From NCBI GenBank assembly GCA_021804195.1, contig JAJZKJ010000023.1:1-11860 (forward strand): 11,860 nt of DNA. The letters run 5' to 3'. Under the pieces are notes generated by a model, which was not told the DNA's origin, searched no databases, and saw only the letters and a program-made list of their open reading frames with translations. A program made the position numbers and the translations under genes. Within the stretch, counting starts at the first letter, position 1. Each line of letters opens with the position of its first letter. Source of the DNA: Acidobacteriota bacterium (GTDB lineage Bacteria; Planctomycetota; Phycisphaerae; WQYP01; JAJZKJ01). This document shows, one piece after another, positions 1 to 7,480 of this stretch.

Positions 1-232
1 CGGCGGATACATATACATGTTCAATGTCGGCCGGTTTCCAGCTCTGATCCCGGGTTAAATCGCGGATGGCGGGCATTAGTTCCACGGCGTGTCGCAGGGA
101 ATGGCTGAACCGGCGCCGGGTCAAAAGTTGCGGTCCCAGCGCCACCGCCACGGATCCGATACGGCTGCTGGTTTCAATGGCGACGATACGCGCCGGGGCA
201 AGAGAGGGTGACGTGTCGGTATAAGGTATCAT
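1..232 (-). CDS. tsaB: tRNA threonylcarbamoyladenosine biosynthesis protein TsaB, N-terminal part (cut by window edge)
   Basis: TsaB is the non-catalytic partner of TsaD (with TsaE) in making the t6A modification at position 37 of ANN-decoding tRNAs in the cytoplasm. I translated the minus strand from an ATG at 232; the frame stays open for 77 codons to the window edge. After a 14-residue leader comes IVAIETSSRIGSVAVALG, the first strand and turn of the ASKHA fold as found at the start of TsaB. A little later comes the RFSHSLRHAVELMPAI stretch, resembling the family's H-x-x-x-L-x-P-x-I segment. A weak GGGA lies about 9 bases before the ATG. The N-terminus is somewhat longer than in E. coli TsaB, so a later start cannot be excluded, but no better one is visible. 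The gene is divergent from addB. The C-terminal two thirds are outside the window. TsaD shares the fold, but the sequence here looks more like TsaB. Confidence 0.8.
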   Translation of the reverse strand, partial: MIPYTDTSPSLAPARIVAIETSSRIGSVAVALGPQLLTRRRFSHSLRHAVELMPAIRDLTRDQSWKPADIEHVYVSA

Positions 233-255
233 GTTGTAATTCCCGCAATGGATGA

Positions 256-372
256 TGATACCGGCGTGCCGGAAGCGCCGCGACCTGAGTTTTTTCGCGC
301 CGCCCGCCGGGATGGTGACAATTTTTCCGTAGCAGCCGGAGAATCCCGACGTCTATTGATACCGGCGTGCCG
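256..372. repeat. Pair of 16-base direct repeats in the tsaB-addB divergent intergenic region
   Basis: The sequence TGATACCGGCGTGCCG occurs at 256-271 and again at 357-372, exactly 101 bases apart. The first copy extends into a near-perfect palindrome, CCGGC-GT-GCCGG (261-272); the second copy loses the last base of the right arm. Both lie in the 235-base region between the divergent tsaB and addB starts, where shared operators or promoters would sit. Nothing else is recognisable there: I see no convincing -35/-10 pair for either gene and no RNA gene. A regulatory role is only a guess, and the repeats could also be fragments of a dispersed genomic repeat. Confidence 0.5.
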
Positions 373-467
373 TTTTAACCGCAGGCTTTGGCCCGCACCT
401 GACCGGCGCCGCCGCGGCGGGCTTGCCCGGCAATCGCCGGCAGTATACCTTCAACCGAGGTTCATTC

Positions 468-3400
468 ATGGCGGTGCGATTCGTCATCGGGCGGGCGGGC
501 AGCGGCAAAACGCACTATTGCGTTGAAGCTCTGGTGCGCGAGTCGCTGGCCAACCCATTGGGCCCCGACCTTTTCTGGCTCGTGCCCGAGCAGGCGTCGT
601 TCCTGTCGGAGCGGCGGCTGATGACGGACCCGCGAATGGCCGGCACGTTCCGCGTGCGCGTACTCGGTTGCAAGCGGTTGTGCCGGATGCTGGCCCCGGA
701 TTTGGGGATACCCATACATGGCGAGTTAACCCCGGTGTCGCGGCGGCTGCTTTTGGCGCAGGCGTTGCGGCGCTGCCGCGAATCGCTGACGATTTTTCGA
801 TCGGTCTCGCAGCAACCAGGATTTCTTATTCCTCTCGAGGCGATGGTGGCGGAACTGGTTCAGAACGGGCAGACGCCGGCGTCGCTGCGCGCCTTGGCGG
901 AGCAGGCGGCCCGGGAGCCGCCGGCGGATACGGTCCTGTCGCAAAAGCTGCATGATCTGGCGATGATTCTCCAACACTGGGAAGATGTGGTACGCGCCAG
1001 GGCGCTGGATGGCGAAACCCTGCCCGGGCTGGTGGCCGAAAAACTCCGGTCTCGGGCCATCCTGACAAATTCATCTATATTTGTAGATTCATTCAGCTCC
1101 ATGAACGTGTTGGAGATGGAACTGCTCGCCCAGCTCGCCCGCCAGGCGCGGACCGTGACGATCACCCTGCTGGCGGATCCGCACGCCGCCGCCATCCGCA
1201 ACCCGCTGGTCGGCCCGGACGAAATGGGATTCTTTTATCGCACGGAACTGTTCCATCAAAGGTTGCTGCGGGCTTTTGAAAAAGCGGGAGTTTCCCTGGA
1301 ACCGACTGTGGCGCTAACCGGGCAGCACCGCCTGGCGGCGCCGGGGTTGGTGTGGGTGGAACAGAGGCTGTTTGCTGATAAATCACCGCCGGTTCCGGCG
1401 GAAAATCAAACCGCATCGGCGCACCACGCGCCGGCACAAATCCCGACTCCTCAGGAAACTTCCGCCCCCGCCATGGCGGCTGACCCTGCCGGCCGCCCGT
1501 CCGCCGGACAGGCGGAGCCAATCGACGCGCCGGCGATAGCACTCTGGTCATGCGGGAATCCGCAGGAGGAAGTCCTGGCGGCGGCCCGACATATTCAGCG
1601 TTGTGCGGCGCGGGGGATACGCTATCGCCGGATGGGGCTGGTAGTCGCTGATTTAAGCCTCTATGAAGAGCCGATTCACCGAATATTTTCCGCCCGGAAC
1701 ATTCCCCATTTCATCGATCAGCGAAAATCGCTGGCGCATCATCCGCTGGTGGAACTCTTGCGGAGCGCCATGGCGCTGGCCACCGGCCGTTATGCCCGCG
1801 CTGAGGTGCTGGCGCTGGTCAAAACCGGCTTGGCGGATATCACACCGGCCGACGCCTTTGCGATGGAAAACTACATGCTGGCGCACGGCATCGATGGTGA
1901 CGATCTATCGCAACGCTGGCGGTGGCAGGCGTTGCCGGCGGATTCCGATGCCGATCCCGAGATCGCGCAAGACCGGCAGGCGGATCAGATCGAAGCGGCC
2001 AACCGGGCGCGGGCAACGTTGCATTCCGGACTTAAAGCCTGGATGGAGCTGACGGGGAATCCCGCCCATGCTGGTACGGCAAGTCAATTGGCGGCGGGAT
2101 TAATCGCCTTACTGGACAGGTTGGGCGTCAAAAAATCGCTGGAAGCATGGATGGCCACGGCCCTGTCCGACGGCAAACCGGAACTGGCGCAAATTCACGA
2201 GCAAGCCTGGAAGCAATGCCGGGAACTGCTCTCGGCCATGCGGGATATTCTGGCCGCAGAGCCTATGGATATGGCGAATTTTGGCGAATTGCTGTGGATG
2301 AGCCTGCAAACCCTCACCCTGGGCCTGATTCCCCCGGCGCTGGATCAGGTATTGATAAGTTCCGCCCAGCGGTCACGTCATCCGGAACTCCAAATGGTGA
2401 TCGTGCTGGGAGCAATTGAAACCCGGTTACCGCAGACCAGGCCCGAGGACCCCATGCTGGATGATCGGCAGCGCCGGCTGCTGGAACGATTCGCGCCGGG
2501 CTCGGTGAACGCCGGTGGCGACGCCAGCCTCTTGGAGAGCCGGTTTTTCGATTATGTGGCCTTTACCCGCGCCAGCCGGCAGCTTGTGGTTAGTTGGCCG
2601 GAAACGGATGGCGCGGGTCGCCGAACGACGCCCTCGGCCTATATCCGCCGGCTGCGCCAAATACCGGACGTATCAGAAAAAAATCTTGCGGGAAAGCGCC
2701 TGCGCCTGCCGCAAGCCGCCGCCGCCCGGGACGTGGTGGAAACTCTGTTGGACTCTCTACGGGAGGCGTCCGAGCGAAGTCCATGGTCCGGCGCGGCTGA
2801 TACTCAGAGCCATCAGAACAGCCTGCCGGATCAACGCCTGGCGGTGCTCGCGTATGAGTGGTTGCGGGAACGGCGCGATCCGGAAATCAAACGGCTGATC
2901 CAGATCGGCTGGCGCGGCATGAAGCGGCAAACCATTCCCGTGCTTCGCCCGGACCCGGCCGGGCAACCGGCGGATCGGAAAATATCATTGAGCGTCAGCC
3001 AGCTTTCGAAATTCGCCGCCTGCCCATTGAGATATTTCTTTTCCTATACATTAGGTCTGCGGGAGCGGCCGGAACTGGCGCTGGAGGCGCGCGACCTGGG
3101 TCAATTGTATCACCGCGTGCTGGAGAGATTTTATGCCGGCGTAATCGCCGAGTTGGCGCCGGAGAGCCTGGTTGACGAATCCAGCCGCTGGCCGAACTGG
3201 GAGGAAAAGCGACTGAAGCAAAGGATCGAGGCGATCATCCGTGAAGAATCCGCCGTCTGGCAGACGGAGCTTTTCGCCGCCCAGCCCGAAGCGCAGGCGA
3301 AGCTGCGGTCCCTGCGGCGGAATCTGGAATTTCTGCTGGAAGCCCAGCGGCGCGGCGCCCGGGAAAATAAGCTGCGGCCGGTGGGAGTGGAGATTCCGTT

Positions 3401-4169
3401 TGGAGAATTTCACTCAGCGGAACAAGCGGCACGCCCGGCGGAACGGTCCGCGGGAATCCCGGCTCTGCCGGCGCTGCGGATTTCTCTCACCGGCGGTCGG
3501 GAGGCCGAACTGTGCGGCAAGATTGATCGCATCGACGCCGCTGCGGAAGGTTTGGCGATTGTGATGGATTACAAGCTCGCGGCCGAGATGGTTTTTAACG
3601 CGGTCAAAATGCGCACGGGTTTGGACTTGCAGTTGACCAGTTACATTCTGGCGCTGCGGCAAAAGACCCCCGCGGCTCCAACGCCGCTGCGGCCGTTCGG
3701 AGCGTTCTACCAGACGCTTGCACCCGGGTGGAACAAAAGCCATACGAATTTTTCCCACGCTGACGATAAATTCTACGCAACATGCCGGCCGCATGGTTTT
3801 TTTAAGAATGAGCATCTGGATCGGCTGGCGCCGGGAATGGAAAACGGCGGACAAAGCGCATGGTTTCGAGCCCGCATAAAAAAAGATGGAACACCGTCCT
3901 CCACCGGCCACGATGGTTTGCCCGCTGCCGTATTTGAAAAGTTATTGACCATTGCCACGGACACAATCAGGCGGCTGGCGGAAGATATCCATCATGGCCG
4001 GATAGCGCCGGCGCCGTATCGAATGGGAAACGAAACTGCTTGTCAATATTGCGAGTTCAAAAGCCTCTGTCGCTTTGATCGCCTGTACGGCAATTACCGG
4101 AAGATTCCCCCACATCGCGGTCGCAAGGCTGTGGATTATGTGATTTCCACGGCGCCGGAGAGAGAATGA
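468..4169 (+). CDS. addB: AddB-type ATP-dependent helicase/nuclease subunit B
   Basis: AddB pairs with AddA to process double-strand breaks for RecA-dependent recombination; it cuts the 5'-ended strand and helps read Chi. The ATG at 468 follows GAGG (457-460) by 7 bases and gives 1233 residues, close to the usual AddB length. Seen in order: Walker A GRAGSGKT (8-15); LVPEQASF (38-45), like helicase motif Ia; a Pro/Ala-rich low-complexity linker (about 305-355); VIVLGAIETRLPQ and VAFTRASRQLVVSWP, like motifs V and VI; then a RecB-family nuclease with D1020, D1034 and K1036 (GKIDRID...MDYK) and a downstream Gln-Tyr segment. The Fe-S ligands are present: C852, then C1192, C1195 and C1201, the same CX2CX5C spacing as in Bacillus AddB. 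All catalytic parts look intact. An in-frame upstream extension to 423 lacks family character. addA, its usual neighbour, is not in this window. clpP follows after 110 bases. Confidence 0.93.
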   Translation: MAVRFVIGRAGSGKTHYCVEALVRESLANPLGPDLFWLVPEQASFLSERRLMTDPRMAGTFRVRVLGCKRLCRMLAPDLGIPIHGELTPVSRRLLLAQALRRCRESLTIFRSVSQQPGFLIPLEAMVAELVQNGQTPASLRALAEQAAREPPADTVLSQKLHDLAMILQHWEDVVRARALDGETLPGLVAEKLRSRAILTNSSIFVDSFSSMNVLEMELLAQLARQARTVTITLLADPHAAAIRNPLVGPDEMGFFYRTELFHQRLLRAFEKAGVSLEPTVALTGQHRLAAPGLVWVEQRLFADKSPPVPAENQTASAHHAPAQIPTPQETSAPAMAADPAGRPSAGQAEPIDAPAIALWSCGNPQEEVLAAARHIQRCAARGIRYRRMGLVVADLSLYEEPIHRIFSARNIPHFIDQRKSLAHHPLVELLRSAMALATGRYARAEVLALVKTGLADITPADAFAMENYMLAHGIDGDDLSQRWRWQALPADSDADPEIAQDRQADQIEAANRARATLHSGLKAWMELTGNPAHAGTASQLAAGLIALLDRLGVKKSLEAWMATALSDGKPELAQIHEQAWKQCRELLSAMRDILAAEPMDMANFGELLWMSLQTLTLGLIPPALDQVLISSAQRSRHPELQMVIVLGAIETRLPQTRPEDPMLDDRQRRLLERFAPGSVNAGGDASLLESRFFDYVAFTRASRQLVVSWPETDGAGRRTTPSAYIRRLRQIPDVSEKNLAGKRLRLPQAAAARDVVETLLDSLREASERSPWSGAADTQSHQNSLPDQRLAVLAYEWLRERRDPEIKRLIQIGWRGMKRQTIPVLRPDPAGQPADRKISLSVSQLSKFAACPLRYFFSYTLGLRERPELALEARDLGQLYHRVLERFYAGVIAELAPESLVDESSRWPNWEEKRLKQRIEAIIREESAVWQTELFAAQPEAQAKLRSLRRNLEFLLEAQRRGARENKLRPVGVEIPFGEFHSAEQAARPAERSAGIPALPALRISLTGGREAELCGKIDRIDAAAEGLAIVMDYKLAAEMVFNAVKMRTGLDLQLTSYILALRQKTPAAPTPLRPFGAFYQTLAPGWNKSHTNFSHADDKFYATCRPHGFFKNEHLDRLAPGMENGGQSAWFRARIKKDGTPSSTGHDGLPAAVFEKLLTIATDTIRRLAEDIHHGRIAPAPYRMGNETACQYCEFKSLCRFDRLYGNYRKIPPHRGRKAVDYVISTAPERE

Positions 4170-4210
4170 ATATTGCCGCGCCGACCCCTGACGGGATAGC
4201 CCGCGGGATT

Positions 4211-4231
4211 GCCGACGGACAAGACGTCGGC
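4211..4231. terminator. Perfect 7-bp hairpin between addB and clpP; weak terminator or dispersed palindrome
   Basis: GCCGACG at 4211-4217 pairs perfectly with CGTCGGC at 4225-4231 around a 7-base loop. A second small palindrome, CCCGCGGG, lies just before it at 4200-4207. No T-run follows, so a classical intrinsic terminator is not supported. It could be a stabilising 3' hairpin for the addB message or a copy of a repetitive extragenic palindrome. Whether addB and clpP share a transcript is undecided; clpP has its own strong ribosome binding site downstream. Confidence 0.35.
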
Positions 4232-4279
4232 TACGCTTAGGCAGGATGGAGGAAGTTCCTACATCCAAGGAGACTTTGT

Positions 4280-4999
4280 ATGACGCGATATGATGATCCG
4301 GCGGCCGTCATTCAGCGGACGCTGCGCGGTAATCCCCAGGCCAATAACCTGGTTCCGATTGTGGTCGAACGCAGCGGTCGCGGCGAAAGATCGTACGACA
4401 TATTCTCGCGGTTGCTGCGGGACCGCGTGGTGTTTCTGGCCGGTGTAGTCGATGACGAAACGGCAAATCTTATCATTGCCCAGTTTTTGTTCCTGTCCAA
4501 CGATGACTCGAAAACGGACATCAACTTTTACATTAACAGCGCCGGCGGATCCGTGACGGCGGGGCTGGCCATTTACGACACCATGCAGTTTCTCCGCTGC
4601 GACGTGGCCACCACCTGCGTGGGCCTGGCGGCCAGCATGGGCGCGTGGCTTCTGGCGGCGGGGAAAAAAGGCAAGCGCTATGCTCTGCCCAACAGCCGCG
4701 TGATGCTCCACCAGCCGCTGATTTCCGGCGTGATGCAGGGAACGGCCACGGACCTTTCCATCGAGGCCCGTGAAATGATTCGCCTGCGCCAGCGAATGTT
4801 CGAGATTCTCGCCGCCCATACCGGCCAGAGCATCGAAAAGGTTCATAAAGATTGCGATCGCAACCTGTGGCTGGAGGCTGATGAGGCCATCCATTACGGA
4901 GTCATCGATAAAAAACTCGAGCGGATGCTCCCGCTGGCTCCCGTACACGGCGGCGATCTGGCGCCGCCCGAAAACAAATCGGATGGACCGGACCGGTAA
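4280..4999 (+). CDS. clpP: ATP-dependent Clp protease proteolytic subunit
   Basis: ClpP forms the tetradecameric serine-protease barrel that degrades proteins unfolded by ClpX, ClpA or ClpC in the cytoplasm. The ATG at 4280 is preceded by AAGGAG (4267-4272) with 7-base spacing. The 239-residue product carries the whole catalytic triad: S119 in GLAASMGA, H144 in VMLHQPL, and D193 in [17 protein letters not shown]. The S-H and H-D spacings (25 and 49) equal those of E. coli Clp[21 protein letters not shown], the oxyanion and strand region, is also intact. An N-terminal stretch of about 50 residues precedes the conserved core and includes a poorly conserved leader typical of the propeptide/axial-loop region. 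No clpX or clpC lies in the window. Some bacteria, planctomycetes included as I recall, carry more than one clpP, so this could be one of several paralogues. The lipoprotein gene begins 74 bases after it and may share its transcript. Confidence 0.95.
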   Translation: MTRYDDPAAVIQRTLRGNPQANNLVPIVVERSGRGERSYDIFSRLLRDRVVFLAGVVDDETANLIIAQFLFLSNDDSKTDINFYINSAGGSVTAGLAIYDTMQFLRCDVATTCVGLAASMGAWLLAAGKKGKRYALPNSRVMLHQPLISGVMQGTATDLSIEAREMIRLRQRMFEILAAHTGQSIEKVHKDCDRNLWLEADEAIHYGVIDKKLERMLPLAPVHGGDLAPPENKSDGPDR

Positions 5000-5073
5000 A
5001 ATTGAAAAGTTGTCCCGGCGTATCCCGCCGGCCGGCGGGAGGGTCTTGGAGACGCGCGGATCGGAGGTGGAAT

Positions 5074-5709
5074 GTGCGGTTCAATATTTCGCCCCAAAAA
5101 TATTGCCACTGGAGCGTCGTCTTCGCAGGCGCCCTGTTGGTTCTGGGCGGCTGCGCCAACTACGCCAAAAACGCACCGCTGTATCAACAAAACGTGGCGT
5201 TGCATAACACCATCGTTTCCCTGAAAGAAAAACTCCGGCGTAAACTCCTTGAAGTACACGAACTCGAGCAGCAGCTTGCCGCCAAAACACCGTCTCTGCC
5301 TACACTTTCGGCAAACCGCCTCCGGCAGCTTTTTACCGTCCAGCGGATCCGCATCGGCGCCGATACACGAATCGCCCGGTTGCACGGCGCCAGGAAACCA
5401 TGCGGGTTCCGCGTGTTCGTTCGGACTCTTATGGCAGGTAACATCCCCCTGCCGGCAACCGGTACGTTTACCATCGAAGCTTTTGATCTGGCTTTGGTCC
5501 ATGGTTCGCAGCGCATCGGTCAATGGACGTTTACACCGGCCGAGGCAAAAAAGGCGTGGTATGGCATGTTGGGGCTTAATCAATTCGCTTTTGATTGTCC
5601 CTGGAAAAAACCGCCGCAACACGATGAAATCACGTTCCATGTGCGGTTTGTCGATGCGCTCACCGGCCGGGTTTTCACCGCCCAGCGAGTTATTCACGCG
5701 CACAAGTAG
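5074..5709 (+). CDS. Predicted lipoprotein with coiled coil and a C-terminal domain of unknown function
   Basis: The GTG start at 5074 is chosen because GGAGG (5063-5067) lies 6 bases upstream and because it puts a signal peptide at the N-terminus; a longer in-frame start at 5002 would put a charged leader in front. The product is 211 residues. Residues 13-26 are hydrophobic and end in a lipobox, VLGGC, making C27 the likely lipidated residue. Residues about 38-72 (QNVALHNTIVSLKEKL and onward, to HELEQQLAAK) show heptad spacing typical of a coiled coil. The rest (about 80-211) is a compact beta-rich-looking domain with the segments FRVFVRTLMAGNIPL, GTFTIEAFDLAL, IGQWTFTPAEAKKAWYG and ITFHVRFVDALTGRVFTAQ. 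From memory, similar short lipoproteins with this domain recur in planctomycete genomes, but I cannot name a function. It would be anchored on the periplasmic side of a membrane. No catalytic motif is visible. Confidence 0.8.
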   Translation: MRFNISPQKYCHWSVVFAGALLVLGGCANYAKNAPLYQQNVALHNTIVSLKEKLRRKLLEVHELEQQLAAKTPSLPTLSANRLRQLFTVQRIRIGADTRIARLHGARKPCGFRVFVRTLMAGNIPLPATGTFTIEAFDLALVHGSQRIGQWTFTPAEAKKAWYGMLGLNQFAFDCPWKKPPQHDEITFHVRFVDALTGRVFTAQRVIHAHK

Positions 5710-5833
5710 GACCTAGATCCGCGGCTAAACTGCTCCGTAGATAGGCGGTGACCCCGAACTACTCAGCGCCGAGGGCGCAGAGATTGATTGTCGTCCATAT
5801 TATTTCACTTCCTTATCCCGAACCGGCGTTGTT
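5710..5833. other. Convergent intergenic junction with a small GC hairpin
   Basis: This 124-base gap separates the 3' ends of the plus-strand lipoprotein gene and the minus-strand nuoM-like gene. GCGCC at 5766-5770 pairs with GGCGC at 5774-5778 around a 3-base loop, a possible bidirectional stop, but there is no adjacent T-run on either strand. The text around it, GCGCCGAGGGCGCAGAG (5766-5782), resembles the degenerate CGCAGAGGGCGCAGAG-type sequences that I recall as common between genes in environmental bacteria. A minus-strand mini-ORF of 11 codons with an AAGGAAG ahead of it ends within the hairpin; it is too short to call a gene. Confidence 0.3.
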
Positions 5834-7480
5834 TTACCGAGGCCGCGTCGATACCAAGACCAATGATTGCAATGCCTGATGAATCGGCGCCAGCACAAGC
5901 ATATCCGGTATAATTCCGAAAGCCAATGCGGCGGCGATGAGAATGATGAAAATTCCCTTCTCCACAAGTGTCAAACCGGTGAAGTGATGATATTCCGGCC
6001 GCGGCTGGCCAAGAAAAATTCTTTCTATTGTCCAGAGCATGTTCGCCGCGATTAAAACGGCGCCGGCGGCGGCGGCGAGGGCGAACATGACAAACCATTG
6101 CGCCGGTTCCAACCCGCCCAGACCGGGTACGGCCGGGAGATGACCGCGATAGGCGGCGGAAAATATACCGACCATGGTCAAAAATAGCGCGGGAAACAGG
6201 CATAGACTCGGACAGGCCATGGCACAGAGAAAGCCAATGATGGAAAAACAGAAGAAGTCGGGAAGGAGCTGGGCCATTCCGCCCAGGCGGTTCAGATCGC
6301 GGTGATTGGCCCGCCGTTCGAGCGTTTGAGTGGACCACAACAGCAGCAACAACGTGACCAAATCGCCGGCGATAAAAAGAATCGCGCCATTAAAAGCCGC
6401 GGCTACTCCGATTAGGGAAGCCAGCAGGATATAACCGGCCTGGGAGAGGAGCCAGTAGGCCGTCACCTTGCGCAGGTCGCTTTGCGCCAGGGCGCACAGG
6501 GCGCCGTAAAGAATGGCGCAGGCGGCCCAGACGCCCAGGGCGATTTGATTGTGCGCGCTAAGGCGGGGAAACATGGGAAACGTAATCCGCGCCAGTCCGT
6601 AAGCTCCCAGAACCAGGTTGCCGCCCACCGTGAGCATGAGAGCCGGCACGGAGGCTTCGCTCACGACGTCGGGCAGCCACATGTGCAGACCGGGAACCCC
6701 GAGTCGGGCGGCGAACGAAAACAGCAACAGCCAGAACGCGGCGCGGGCGACAAAGCCCGCCGCGGGCACGCCGGAATGTGCGCCAAGGTCCGCCAGCCGG
6801 TGGGTTGCGGCGGTACCGGTGAGATACACCATATTCAAGGTTCCGCGCGGAAAGGCGGGGGAATGTCGCGTGCACCAGCCAATAGCGATAATCGCCAGGA
6901 GCAGGGCGATCGATCCTAAAATTCCGAACAGGCCGAATTTCATCGCCGCCGCGCGCCGTCCCGGTCCACCCCATAGCCCAAGAAGAAAATAACCTGGAAA
7001 TATCGCCGCGGTGCTAAAGAGATAAAACAACAGAAGATCGACCGAGGCCAATGCGCCGACGAGCATTCCGGCAAGCAACAACAGCATGACGTAATAGGTT
7101 TTGATCTGCTGATCGATGACGTAACCGGTCAGCGCCGCCAGGAGGCCGGCGCCACACACCAGCAAAATTAAAAACAGCGAGAGGGCGTTCACGGCCAGAT
7201 GGAAATGGGCGTTGATATTCCTAATCCAGGGCAGATTTTCTTGAAGCTGCAACATGGCGGAGAAACCCGGGACTGCACGCCAGTTAAAGAGGCAGGCCGC
7301 GGCGATGGCGATGGCCAGCATTCCCGCCAGCACTGCCAGGGCGCCGTTGCGAATAAGACGAGTGCGTTTGGCGGGTAAGAGCATCAGCAAAAACGCTCCG
7401 ACCATCGGCAGACCGACAAGGCAGGTGAGAATCGAACTGTATTGGTAAGTAGTCAAAATTGCCTTTGAGAAAATCGTCAT
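5834..7480 (-). CDS. NuoM-like antiporter-type membrane subunit lacking the usual proton-pathway residues
   Basis: Homology is to the ND4/NuoM group of complex I and Mrp-antiporter membrane subunits. The ATG at 7480 overlaps the TGA of the preceding nuoL-like gene (ATGA), implying translational coupling, and gives 548 residues, near the usual 500-550. Family landmarks: PMVGAFLLMLLP near the start; FHLAVNALSLFLILL; YFLLGLWGG; LHMWLPDVVSEASVPALML (TM7-8 border); LAQSDLRKVTAYWLLSQAGY; and about 14 hydrophobic segments. Aligned by eye to E. coli NuoM, the TM5 glutamate (FWE motif) is T157, TM7 Lys234 is R259, TM8 Lys265 is V290, the TM10-area His322 is G372, and TM12 Glu407 falls near L432. Without these a conventional proton path is unlikely. 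The gene is last in the minus-strand block and convergent with the lipoprotein gene. It could be a diverged complex I subunit or a relative in another membrane complex; I leave the symbol blank for that reason. Confidence 0.85.
   Translation of the reverse strand: MTIFSKAILTTYQYSSILTCLVGLPMVGAFLLMLLPAKRTRLIRNGALAVLAGMLAIAIAAACLFNWRAVPGFSAMLQLQENLPWIRNINAHFHLAVNALSLFLILLVCGAGLLAALTGYVIDQQIKTYYVMLLLLAGMLVGALASVDLLLFYLFSTAAIFPGYFLLGLWGGPGRRAAAMKFGLFGILGSIALLLAIIAIGWCTRHSPAFPRGTLNMVYLTGTAATHRLADLGAHSGVPAAGFVARAAFWLLLFSFAARLGVPGLHMWLPDVVSEASVPALMLTVGGNLVLGAYGLARITFPMFPRLSAHNQIALGVWAACAILYGALCALAQSDLRKVTAYWLLSQAGYILLASLIGVAAAFNGAILFIAGDLVTLLLLLWSTQTLERRANHRDLNRLGGMAQLLPDFFCFSIIGFLCAMACPSLCLFPALFLTMVGIFSAAYRGHLPAVPGLGGLEPAQWFVMFALAAAAGAVLIAANMLWTIERIFLGQPRPEYHHFTGLTLVEKGIFIILIAAALAFGIIPDMLVLAPIHQALQSLVLVSTRPR

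Noticed and set aside
248..526. Plus-strand ORF of 92 codons before addB
   Set aside because: It overlaps the start of addB in another frame, is Arg/Pro-rich without family character and has no ribosome binding site.
4259..4948. Minus-strand ORF of 229 codons opposite clpP
   Set aside because: Entirely antisense to a clear clpP; the high-GC open frame is a shadow.
5072..5076. ATG at 5072 as the start of the lipoprotein gene
   Set aside because: It is in a different frame from the lipobox; the overlapping GTG at 5074 is in frame.
4894..5703. Minus-strand ORF of 269 codons opposite the lipoprotein gene
   Set aside because: No recognisable domain; the plus-strand frame has a ribosome binding site, lipobox and coiled coil, so this is a shadow.
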